DNA of 64,000 bases from Fidelibacterota bacterium. GTDB lineage: Bacteria; Fidelibacterota; UBA8477; JABMPR01. The notes beneath the pieces are model-generated. The model was not told the origin of the DNA. It made no database searches and saw only the letters and a list, made by a program, of their open reading frames with translations. The translations under genes and the position numbers were made by a program. Location: the NCBI GenBank assembly GCA_018673925.1, contig JABHBL010000074.1, forward strand, positions 40,447-104,446, given 5' to 3'. Positions 15,737 to 23,331 of the stretch are shown piece after piece (position 1 is the stretch's first letter; each line of letters opens with the position of its first letter).

Positions 15737-16474
15737 ATGAATTTTTCACAAATCTTATTTCAAAATGCAGCCGAGGCCGACAAGAGCTGTGTAGGTATTC
15801 TCGGTGGCGGCGGCAAAACCGCCCTTCTGCATGAGCTTGGCAATGAACTCTCAAAATCATATGATCATGTCATGCTTTCATCGCTTACGAAAGCTGGAAT
15901 TTCCTCACAGCACCAGGTCCACTTCTTCCCAGAGTTTGAAACCGAAGCAAGTCGAGAAGCATTACTGGAGATTAATCCCCTCTATATCATGGGTGACCAG
16001 GAAAGTGAGCACAAACTTATTGGTCTTGAACCTGACCAACTGCAATTAGTGCATGAAGCTTCTGATCTGACACTCTTTGAGTGTGATGGTGCGAGAAAAA
16101 AACCTATCAAAGCACACCAACCCTTTGATCCAGTTATTCCCCATTTTGCTACACATGCTATTATTGTGGTGGGAGCAGATGCTGTAGGTGCCAAAGTAGA
16201 TGGAAAAATGGTGCATCGACCTGAATTATTTAGAGAGCTCTGGGATGTGAATGCCAACCAAACACTTGATCCTATCTTCATCACACGGGTACTCACCAGT
16301 GAATATGGATATCTCCAGAAGGTGCCAAAGGAAATCAAATTAACCTATTTTGTAAACAAGGCCGATGCGTATCCGGATCAAGCTTATGAGCTGGCAAAGA
16401 CACTTTCACGCTTGAGTCATGATTCAGTTTATTATGGCAGTATAGAACAGGGTAATATTCAAAAGGTTAATTAA
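15737..16474 (+). CDS. yqeC: YqeC-like selenium-dependent hydroxylase accessory protein
   Basis: 245 residues. The P-loop GILGGGGKTALLHELG near residue 23, followed by SSLTKAG, and the later DLTLFECDGARKKPIK and ADAVGAKVDGKMVHRPELF segments match the YqeC family, a putative nucleotide-binding protein found only with selenium-dependent molybdenum hydroxylases. Its exact reaction is unknown. It is the first gene of an operon with a mocA-like gene (1-bp overlap), yqeB, xdhC, a dihydropyrimidinase and a transporter. Confidence 0.85.
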   Translation: MNFSQILFQNAAEADKSCVGILGGGGKTALLHELGNELSKSYDHVMLSSLTKAGISSQHQVHFFPEFETEASREALLEINPLYIMGDQESEHKLIGLEPDQLQLVHEASDLTLFECDGARKKPIKAHQPFDPVIPHFATHAIIVVGADAVGAKVDGKMVHRPELFRELWDVNANQTLDPIFITRVLTSEYGYLQKVPKEIKLTYFVNKADAYPDQAYELAKTLSRLSHDSVYYGSIEQGNIQKVN

Positions 16475-17064
16475 TGCTGAACCTGGCGATGATTATCACA
16501 GCGGCTGGTCGTTCCACGCGCTTCCCACCCAATAAACTTCTTGAAATACTGGAAGACCGCAGTGCTATAGAGCATACGGTAAACACCTTTATAGATTTTG
16601 AACTAGATGTTTACGTTATTCTTGGTTACCAGAGTGAAAAAATTCAAAGAGTACTGGACCAACGCTTTGATGATAAAATCATTTACGAATTTAATACCGA
16701 CTTTCATTCTGGTATGGCCAGCTCTGTAGTTACTGGAGTAAAGGCAGCAGGGCGAACCTATGATTACTGGTGTTTTTGTCCTGGTGACAAACCCTTTATA
16801 CAGCAAAAGACTGTTGCTACCCTCATTGATAAACTAAATGAAAAGAAGCCTCTTATTTTAGCTCCTCGCCACCAGAACAAACCGGGACACCCCACCTTTT
16901 TCTCCACCGAGCTATCTCCCTTCTTTCTAGCAGCCACAGGTGATGTGGGGGGGCGTCAAGTGATTGAAACATTTCGGTCTGACACCCTGTTCATTGATGT
17001 GCCCGATGAAGGAGTCAGTATGGACATGGACCATTACCTGGAGTTTGAAAATGCTCGCCAATGA
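16474..17064 (+). CDS. mocA: MobA/MocA-like nucleotidyltransferase
   Basis: 196 residues with the nucleotidyltransferase start AMIITAAGRSTRFPPNKLLE (the AAGxSxRF..K nucleotide loop), GYQSEKIQRVL and the metal site CPGDKPF (usually GDxP). MocA attaches cytidine to molybdopterin for xanthine-dehydrogenase-type enzymes; in this context the same or a related modification for a selenium-dependent hydroxylase is expected. It overlaps yqeC by 1 bp and yqeB by 14 bp. Confidence 0.82.
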   Translation: MLNLAMIITAAGRSTRFPPNKLLEILEDRSAIEHTVNTFIDFELDVYVILGYQSEKIQRVLDQRFDDKIIYEFNTDFHSGMASSVVTGVKAAGRTYDYWCFCPGDKPFIQQKTVATLIDKLNEKKPLILAPRHQNKPGHPTFFSTELSPFFLAATGDVGGRQVIETFRSDTLFIDVPDEGVSMDMDHYLEFENARQ

Positions 17065-17857
17065 GCTGGTCTGGGTTCGAGGTGCTGGTGAATTGGGTAG
17101 TGGAGTGGCCCACCTACTCCATCGCGTGGGATTGCATGTATTTATGTCAGACCTCGCTCCTCCCCTGGCGATTCGGAGACCTGTCACCTTCAGTTGTGCA
17201 TTAGTAGATGGTAGTACAGTTGTTGAGGGTGTTGAGGCAAAAAAGACTCAATCACAAAAACTGAACCCATCAAAGCCCTGGAAGCACATTCCCTTGTTTG
17301 AGGATAATCCGGAGAAGCTGCTTAAATTTAGACCCACAGTCCTTATTGATGCACGTATGCTAAAAAAATATAAAGAAGATTTCAGACCATGGGCAGATCT
17401 GGTCATTGGCTTGGGACCTGGATTTGAAGTTGGTAAAAACTGTCATCTCGCCATTGAAACCATGCGAGGACACAATCTTGGTCGCATCATCTCCAAAGGG
17501 GCACCCCTGGCAGATTCAGGTATACCTGGAAATATAGGTGGGGAAACCACACGTCGATTAATTCGGGCTACCCGTACTGGTCAAATGAAGTGGGCTACCC
17601 AGTTTGGAGAACTCGTGAGTAAAGGTCAACAACTTGCCTTGATCAATAACGATAAACCCGTATTTGCTCCACTTGATGGTATGGTTCGCGGTATGATCTC
17701 TGAGCACACCCCTGTAGTCAAGGGAATGAAAATTGGTGATATTGATCCTCGAGGAGAATCTGTGGAATACAAGCAAATCTCAGAAAAAGCCCGTACCATT
17801 GCAGCTGGTGTATTTGAAGCGATTGTGCTCCACCACAATGAGATATCCAATGATTAA
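17051..17857 (+). CDS. yqeB: YqeB-like selenium-dependent molybdenum hydroxylase protein
   Basis: 268 residues from ATG 17051 (an upstream open frame is not used, since the product should begin at NELVWVRGAGELGSGVAHLL, a dinucleotide-binding loop). LGPGFEVGKNCHLAIETMRGHNLGRII and KGAPLADSGIPGNIGGET are characteristic of the YqeB/EF2563 family, a marker for labile-selenium molybdenum hydroxylases. A biotin/lipoyl-like tail (KGQQLALINNDKPVFAPLDGM region) is also visible. Overlaps the neighbours on both sides, so it is tightly coupled in the operon. Confidence 0.85.
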   Translation: MLANELVWVRGAGELGSGVAHLLHRVGLHVFMSDLAPPLAIRRPVTFSCALVDGSTVVEGVEAKKTQSQKLNPSKPWKHIPLFEDNPEKLLKFRPTVLIDARMLKKYKEDFRPWADLVIGLGPGFEVGKNCHLAIETMRGHNLGRIISKGAPLADSGIPGNIGGETTRRLIRATRTGQMKWATQFGELVSKGQQLALINNDKPVFAPLDGMVRGMISEHTPVVKGMKIGDIDPRGESVEYKQISEKARTIAAGVFEAIVLHHNEISND

Positions 17858-18872
17858 AGCTCTCCTGAATCAATGGAAGTCGTTGGGTGATGGCAGAATT
17901 GCCATGCTCTGTTCTGTCGTTCAATGGAAAGGCTCAGTCCCCCGCAAAGACTATCCCATGATGCTTGTTTTGGATGATGGCACACTTCTGGGCACCATTG
18001 GCGGCGGATCCATGGAATTGAAAGTCAGTCAGGCTGCCCAGAAAATGATTTCCAAACCCAGTTCAACGCTGTTTGACTTTGATATGACAGGGAACGATGT
18101 AGATGCTGATGTGGGGTTATGTGGTGGAACCTTGAAAGTTCTTGTTGAGCCCTTCTCTCCTGAACTGGAAACTTTTTATAGCGATATGCTTCAACAATCG
18201 GCTCTTAACATGAAACTCATGGTCAAACTCCATATGAGTGGAGATGCTCCAACTCAAGTCCTCAGGCAAATTGTGACCTCTCGCCGGGATATTGAGGAAA
18301 CTGAGGTGGAGCTGGAAAAAAGGTTGAAAAGTATTTTCGAAAATCAACTCACCAGGTCCCTGGTGAGTGGCGATTCCCTTTATCTCATGTGGCAGGTGTT
18401 TTCTCCACCCATGCTTCACATCTTTGGAGCCGGACATGTTGGTCAGGCTGTCGCTCAATTGGCCCATTTTAATGAGCTTCAGGTCAAGGTCTACGATGAT
18501 CGAACAAAATTGATAACTCCTGAGCGATTCCCCCATGCAGAAAGGCTTCAAACTGAGTTCCCGATAAATCGGGAAGCCATTTCACACATTCCGAAGCGCG
18601 ATTTTATCCTCATTGCCAGTCGGGAACACAAACACGACCGCCAGCTCTTATCTCATGCGCTTGATATTTCGGCGCGGTACATCGGACTCGTAAGTAGTGC
18701 ACGGAAATGGAAGCTATTATCTGAAAATTTACACTCCGGCGGATTTACCCAGGAAGCCCTGGCAAAAGTTCATGCACCAGTAGGCATTGATATAGATGCC
18801 CAGACCGTACCGGAGATCGCCATCAGCATTTTATCTGAAATTATTTCTGTCTACAGAGGGAAATCAGTTTGA
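17850..18872 (+). CDS. xdhC: XdhC family molybdenum enzyme maturation protein
   Basis: 340 residues. The XdhC/CoxI N-terminal domain is recognisable from GRIAMLCSVVQWKGSVPRK and GTLLGTIGGGSMELKV; a C-terminal Rossmann domain starts HIFGAGHVGQAVAQLAHF. XdhC proteins bind and insert sulfurated molybdenum cofactor into xanthine-dehydrogenase-like enzymes. ATG 17850 is favoured by GAG 7 bp upstream (17838 is the alternative) and overlaps the yqeB end by 8 bp. The stop overlaps the TTG start of the next gene (TTGA). The enzyme it should serve is not encoded nearby. Confidence 0.88.
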   Translation: MIKALLNQWKSLGDGRIAMLCSVVQWKGSVPRKDYPMMLVLDDGTLLGTIGGGSMELKVSQAAQKMISKPSSTLFDFDMTGNDVDADVGLCGGTLKVLVEPFSPELETFYSDMLQQSALNMKLMVKLHMSGDAPTQVLRQIVTSRRDIEETEVELEKRLKSIFENQLTRSLVSGDSLYLMWQVFSPPMLHIFGAGHVGQAVAQLAHFNELQVKVYDDRTKLITPERFPHAERLQTEFPINREAISHIPKRDFILIASREHKHDRQLLSHALDISARYIGLVSSARKWKLLSENLHSGGFTQEALAKVHAPVGIDIDAQTVPEIAISILSEIISVYRGKSV

Positions 18873-20209
18873 GTTCTTTGCTCATAAGAAATGGTTTGGT
18901 TATAGGTCCTGCCACCCAGGAAATTCAAGATATCCTCATAGAGGACGATCTATTCACAGAAATAGCTCCCGTTATTAATCCACCAGAGAACACCAGAATT
19001 TTAGATGCTGGAGGAAAATGGATCTTCCCCGGAGTCATTGATCCGCACACACACATGGGGATCCCTATCAAAAGTGGTCATTCTGCGGACACATTCGGCT
19101 CAGGAAGCCGCTCGGCCCTTCATGGAGGGGTAACCACCATTCTGGACTTCACCGTGCTAGAATCGGGACAAACATTGGCAGAAAGTCTCAATACCCGCAT
19201 TGAGCTGGCAGGTGAGTCCCTTTGTGATGTGGGAATCCATGTCAACATCACGCGTTTCGAGCCAGAAATTCTGGCTGAGATCCCAGAATTGATTGCCCGG
19301 GGGTTCACCAGCTTCAAAGTGTTTACCACCTATGCTGAAGCAAACATGATGCTCACTTATGATCAAATTGAAGCTGTGGCAAAAATAATTGCACAGCACC
19401 ATGGCATCCTCATGGTGCACTCTGAAGACAATGACGTCATCACCCGCGCTTCAGACACCTTTAACGATGAAAAGGAAACCCATCCAAGATATCACGGTTT
19501 GAGTCGACCAGCTGAAGCTGAATTGGTGGCAGTGCGTCAGCTCGGAGAAATCTCTTCTCGAACCAACTGCACCATATATGTCGTCCATCTTAATACTGCA
19601 GCAGGTTTGGCTAAAGCAGCCGAATATCCCCTGTTAAAGGTTGAGACATGCCCCCACTATTTACTACTCTCTGATAAGATGTACGAGAAGTCTGATGGGC
19701 GGATGTTTGTATCCAGTCCACCTCTACGCACTGACGCAGATTCTCAAGCATTGTGGCTGGGGCTCCAGAATGGACAAATTCATACACTTGGTTCTGACCA
19801 TTGCCCATTTTGTCTATCAGACAAACCAATGGACACTCCTTTTCAGAATATTCCCAATGGGATGGGTGGTGTGGAAACACTTTTCCCAGCCCTGCTAGCC
19901 CAATTTATGGAGCGCCATCTTGATCTTGAATTATTGGTTCGTCTTAGCAGCAGGAATCCCGCTAAGATTTTTGGAATTGATCATCTTAAAGGTGGCATTA
20001 AGCCTGGTTTACATGCGGATCTGATGATTGTCGATCCCTGGTCAATCAATGATAACTGGGAATCCAAACTGGATACAGTGTTGGATTGGAACGCCTACAC
20101 AAATTTTCCTGCTCTGTTTCCGGAAACAGTTATCAGGCGGGGAGAAATTGTTATTGATGAGGGCTCTACTGTTTCCCCGTCCGCAGGTCATCTACTCAAG
20201 TCAAAATAA
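18869..20209 (+). CDS. Dihydropyrimidinase / D-hydantoinase-like amidohydrolase
   Basis: 446 residues with TTG start and AGAGGG 9 bp upstream. The urease-type metal site is complete: DPHTHMG (two His), FTSFKVFTTY (carbamylated Lys), MVHSED and YVVHLN (His ligands), and GSDHCPF with the catalytic Asp. This points to hydrolysis of a cyclic amide, such as dihydropyrimidine, hydantoin or allantoin. Such a gene (hyuA) is a usual partner of YqeB/YqeC clusters, where purine-like compounds are thought to be broken down. A dihydroorotase is less likely because of the FKVF-type hydantoinase context. Confidence 0.85.
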   Translation: MSSLLIRNGLVIGPATQEIQDILIEDDLFTEIAPVINPPENTRILDAGGKWIFPGVIDPHTHMGIPIKSGHSADTFGSGSRSALHGGVTTILDFTVLESGQTLAESLNTRIELAGESLCDVGIHVNITRFEPEILAEIPELIARGFTSFKVFTTYAEANMMLTYDQIEAVAKIIAQHHGILMVHSEDNDVITRASDTFNDEKETHPRYHGLSRPAEAELVAVRQLGEISSRTNCTIYVVHLNTAAGLAKAAEYPLLKVETCPHYLLLSDKMYEKSDGRMFVSSPPLRTDADSQALWLGLQNGQIHTLGSDHCPFCLSDKPMDTPFQNIPNGMGGVETLFPALLAQFMERHLDLELLVRLSSRNPAKIFGIDHLKGGIKPGLHADLMIVDPWSINDNWESKLDTVLDWNAYTNFPALFPETVIRRGEIVIDEGSTVSPSAGHLLKSK

Positions 20210-20268
20210 ATACATCTTCTAAAAAAAGACATTCCTTACTCTCGGGATTCAGGTTAGCCTAGCGGCCT

Positions 20269-21435
20269 ATGCAAAAAGCCAGACAAGATCGTATGTTCCT
20301 TTTCCTCGCCGTCATGTCCGTTGTAACAACCATGGGATTTCAGGTCTGGCGCACCCTCTTCAATAACTTTGCCGTAGATGTGGTGGGGCTAGGTGGTAAT
20401 CATATTGGAGTTATCCAATCGGTAAGGGAAATCCCAGGTTTTTTGGCCCTCCTCGTGGTTTTTGTCACCCTGGTTATCAAAGAGCATCGTCTTTCGGCTT
20501 TATCTGTGGCTATTTTGGGTCTTGGAATCAGTTTTACCGGTGTCTTTCCCTCATTTACTGGCTTGATTTTTACCACCCTGCTCATGAGCTTTGGTTTTCA
20601 CTATTTTGAAACTACGAATCAGTCCTTAACGCTACAGTATTTCGATACGCATACTTCCCCATGGGTCATGGGTAAATTACGTAGCTACTCGTCTGCATCT
20701 GCCATCGTTATTGGATTTGTTTTACTGGGGGCCAGCTCAGTTCTCAGTTATGAATTGATGTTTGGTATCCTAGGTGGCTTAATTGTCATCGCCGGTCTCT
20801 GGGGTATGCTTCAAAATCCCACTAGACAGGATGTCATTCCTCAACAAAAAAAGATGATTTTCAGGAAGCGCTATAGCCTCTACTATTTCCTCACCTTTAT
20901 GGCAGGTGCTCGTCGCCAGATCTTTGTGGCCTTTGCCGTTTTCCTGCTGGTGGAAAAATTTCAATTTAGTGTTAAAGAAATAACCATGCTCTTCATGCTC
21001 AACAATGCTATCAATTACTTTCTGAGTCCCTTGATTGGTAAAGCCATCATTCGTTTTGGTGAGCAAAAAGTACTCTCCATCGAATATCTCAGCCTGATCT
21101 TTGTCTTTATTGCCTATGCCACCGTAGAAACCAAGGCAATCATCGCAGTACTCTATATTCTTGATCATATTTTCTTCAATTTTTCTATGGGTATTCGCAC
21201 ATTCTTCCAAAAAGTGGGCGATGCTGACCACATGGCACCCACGATGGCTATGGGTTTCACCATCAACCATATCGCAGCCGTGGTTATTCCCGTATTGGGA
21301 GGCCTGGCCTGGATTGTAGACTATAGAATCCCATTTATTGCTGGTGCGGTAATGAGTCTTATCTCACTCATTGCTGTTCAGTATATATCAGGAAGTATCC
21401 GCAAAGCGGAGATAAGGCACAGCACGAACACCTAG
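20269..21435 (+). CDS. Major facilitator superfamily transporter
   Basis: 388 residues with about 12 hydrophobic segments, beginning MQKARQDRMFLFLAVMSVVT and containing the between-helix basic loops typical of the family (GKLRSYSSAS, ARRQIFVAF). Substrate unknown; located last in the operon after the hydantoinase, so uptake of a pyrimidine- or purine-related compound is a reasonable guess. Its end overlaps the convergent DCC gene by 4 bp. Confidence 0.8.
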   Translation: MQKARQDRMFLFLAVMSVVTTMGFQVWRTLFNNFAVDVVGLGGNHIGVIQSVREIPGFLALLVVFVTLVIKEHRLSALSVAILGLGISFTGVFPSFTGLIFTTLLMSFGFHYFETTNQSLTLQYFDTHTSPWVMGKLRSYSSASAIVIGFVLLGASSVLSYELMFGILGGLIVIAGLWGMLQNPTRQDVIPQQKKMIFRKRYSLYYFLTFMAGARRQIFVAFAVFLLVEKFQFSVKEITMLFMLNNAINYFLSPLIGKAIIRFGEQKVLSIEYLSLIFVFIAYATVETKAIIAVLYILDHIFFNFSMGIRTFFQKVGDADHMAPTMAMGFTINHIAAVVIPVLGGLAWIVDYRIPFIAGAVMSLISLIAVQYISGSIRKAEIRHSTNT

Positions 21436-21851
21436 GGGAGAAAACGTTCTCTCAGCTCAGGCGTTGGTATCAAACAGACGTCTTTTTTGCCAAACCAGGC
21501 ATATCTATTCCCCGCGATCAAATCGTAAACCCAATTGCGGAATGAAATTGGTAAATATTTAAACACTGCCAGCGGTCGATAGAATCCTCCCAGAAGATGA
21601 AAAACATCCAGGACGGCATCACTTTTTATTGAGCAGGAATCACCGTTAATCAACACCACTGAATCAATATCAATGTTACTGAGGCTATGCTGATTCAGCA
21701 GTGCTTGACCCAGATCAGACTGGAGGCTGACAAAACGAAAAATTCTCTGAGGGTCCCGCCTGATGATCGCCAATACAGATCCACTGCACAGGTTACAATA
21801 ACCATCAAAAAGCAGGGTTGGATGATCTAATGTAGTGGCTTTGGTTAACAT
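21432..21851 (-). CDS. DCC family thiol-disulfide oxidoreductase-like protein (DUF393/YuxK)
   Basis: 139 residues. LLFDGYCNLCSGSVLAIIRRD carries the DxxCxxC signature of the DCC family; RIFRFVSLQSDLGQALL and the final GNRYAWFGKKDVCLIP fit. These are predicted thioredoxin-like proteins of unknown partner. It lies convergent to the transporter and divergent from the selenoprotein gene, sharing the 78-bp spacer with it. Confidence 0.85.
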   Translation of the reverse strand: MLTKATTLDHPTLLFDGYCNLCSGSVLAIIRRDPQRIFRFVSLQSDLGQALLNQHSLSNIDIDSVVLINGDSCSIKSDAVLDVFHLLGGFYRPLAVFKYLPISFRNWVYDLIAGNRYAWFGKKDVCLIPTPELRERFLP

Positions 21852-21929
21852 CCAATGATACTAATCCTATTTTTCAGGAGTTGTCAAGCTGAGTTGCAAA
21901 ATTTAGCTTAAAGGATAAAGGAGATATTT

Positions 21930-22157
21930 ATGCAAATTAAAATTGAATATTGCGTCACTTGAAACTACCTACCTCGAGCAACCAGTTTGGTTGCAGGCAT
22001 TCTAGATAAATTTGGCAGTGAAGTTGACAACCTGACCATCCTGCCTTCCTCCGGTGGAGCATATAATGTTTGGAAAGATGATAAGTTGATCTTTTCAAAA
22101 AAGGAATTGGGTCGTTTTCCCTTGAGTGATGATGAGGTGATTGATCAATTAGCATAG
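21930..22157 (+). CDS. selW: SelW-like selenoprotein (Sec at TGA 21960-21962)
   Basis: Translated through an in-frame TGA, the 75-residue product begins MQIKIEYCVTU-NYLPRA and continues with VAGILDKFG, LTILPSSGGAYNVW, LIFSKKELGRFP and a helical end to TAG at 22155. This is the full SelW/Rdx fold: CxxU redox motif in the first strand, PSxGGxxxV and FSKKxxGRFP in the right order and the right total length. Start ATG 21930 has AAAGGAG about 5 bp upstream. A hairpin 15 nt after the TGA fits a bacterial SECIS element. The protein is a small thioredoxin-like redox protein of unknown substrate. Without Sec decoding it would stop after ten residues. It is supported by YqeB/YqeC nearby (selenium use); selA, selB, selC and selD are not in the window. 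Confidence 0.92.
21972..21997 (+). promoter_or_regulatory. Bacterial SECIS-like hairpin
   Basis: Inside the SelW coding sequence, GCAACC (21978-21983) pairs with GGTTGC (21989-21994) around the loop AGTTT; CCT and AGG extend it below a small bulge. The loop starts 21 nt after the TGA and has G among its first two bases, as known bacterial SECIS elements do. SelB would bind it with Sec-tRNA. Confidence 0.8.
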
Positions 22158-22190
22158 GTCATTTCCCAACATTACTGCCCAAAATCATTA

Positions 22191-22220
22191 CCCAGGTTCC
22201 TTTTGAATCTGGGTTTTTTT
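22191..22220 (+). terminator. Rho-independent terminator after the selenoprotein gene
   Basis: CCCAGGTTC, CTTTT loop, GAATCTGGG (one G-T pair) and seven T. It lies 34 bp after the selW stop and confirms a short monocistronic transcript. Confidence 0.9.
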
Positions 22221-22375
22221 CAATTTCTAATACTGAGCAAGACCAAAAATCATCTCAAGATATTATGAATGTTAAGCTTTTGACATTTGCAGGTCGACCC
22301 TTCCGTATTTAGTTTGGTAAGTATATTTACAAACTAGGTGATCTATGGATCATCACGACATAATTGGAGATAGCC

Positions 22376-23329
22376 ATGACAAATAAAGTGGGATTACTCA
22401 TTAGCTTGATTCTCCTCTGCTCTTCTAACATTCTAGCAAAGCAGATTGAGACTAGGGGTGACCCTGTCGCGCTTAGTAGCCCTGGAGAATATTTCATGGG
22501 ACCGAAGTGGTCACCCAGTGGAGACCAGGTTGCAGTTGGAGGAGCCAGCTATACCGGTTTATATCTTCTGGATTTCCCCTCGGGAAGTGTTCAGCAGATC
22601 AGCAATGACTACAGCGCAGGGTACGGCTTTGCGTGGTCTCATGATGGATCTCGAATCGCATCCAAAATTTCGCACTTTAGTAAAATGCGACGTTCACATA
22701 CCCTAGTCAGTTTTAATGTCTCCGATGGCAGCATGACAACGCTTTCATCACCACGTGCCAGAATGAGTGGCACACCCGTCTGGACAGATGATGATTCGCA
22801 ACTATATCTCACCTTTGTTGAACAATTTGAGAGCTTTAATACAGATGACTCCAAACAGGAAGTAGCTTTACCAGCACTTAACTATATAAAAGATGGTCGA
22901 TTTCAAAACCGATCGAACCAGCAAAGCACAGGCATATCCTCAGAAACCACACAGTTCTCCGATCAGGATCATATCTACAGTTATGCCCTCTCTCCCGATG
23001 GTTCGCAGGTCGTTTACTCTACAGCAGGTCAAAACTTATGGTTGGCTAAGGTGGATGGAGCTGATCGCATGAGTCTGGGTAGAGGCAGCGCACCGGCCTG
23101 GTCTCCTGATGGAGAATGGATCACATTTATGCTTACTTTTGATGATGGCCACTCCATCACGGCTTCAGATATTTATGCCATCCAGGTTGATGGCAGTTCT
23201 CGCACAAATTTGACTGAGACACCTGAAATATTTGAAATGAATCCTCAGTGGTCACCAGATGGTGCCTGGATTGTCTATGATACAGATCAGCGTGGTCAAC
23301 TCTTCATTCAACAAGTGGGCTGGAGGTAG
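22376..23329 (+). CDS. Exported TolB-like beta-propeller protein, copy 1
   Basis: 317 residues from ATG 22376, with GGAG 7 bp upstream (a TTG 12 bp earlier is less likely). A signal peptide (MTNKVGLLISLILLCSSNILA) is followed by PD40/WD40-like repeats typical of TolB: PKWSPSGDQVAVGG, FAWSHDGSRIASK, YALSPDGSQVVYS, PAWSPDGEWITFM, PQWSPDGAWIVYD. The repeats form a beta-propeller, probably in the periplasm. A conserved role is unknown. It stands 2 bp before a secreted amidase and is paralogous to the gene at 25954, so propeller and amidase are likely used together in binding and cutting cell wall. Confidence 0.85.
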   Translation: MTNKVGLLISLILLCSSNILAKQIETRGDPVALSSPGEYFMGPKWSPSGDQVAVGGASYTGLYLLDFPSGSVQQISNDYSAGYGFAWSHDGSRIASKISHFSKMRRSHTLVSFNVSDGSMTTLSSPRARMSGTPVWTDDDSQLYLTFVEQFESFNTDDSKQEVALPALNYIKDGRFQNRSNQQSTGISSETTQFSDQDHIYSYALSPDGSQVVYSTAGQNLWLAKVDGADRMSLGRGSAPAWSPDGEWITFMLTFDDGHSITASDIYAIQVDGSSRTNLTETPEIFEMNPQWSPDGAWIVYDTDQRGQLFIQQVGWR

Positions 23330-23331
23330 AT

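Noticed and set aside
21960..21962. TGA as a true stop, leaving a pseudogene
   Set aside because: All SelW motifs are conserved downstream in the same frame, with a SECIS-like hairpin at the right distance and an intact ribosome site and terminator.
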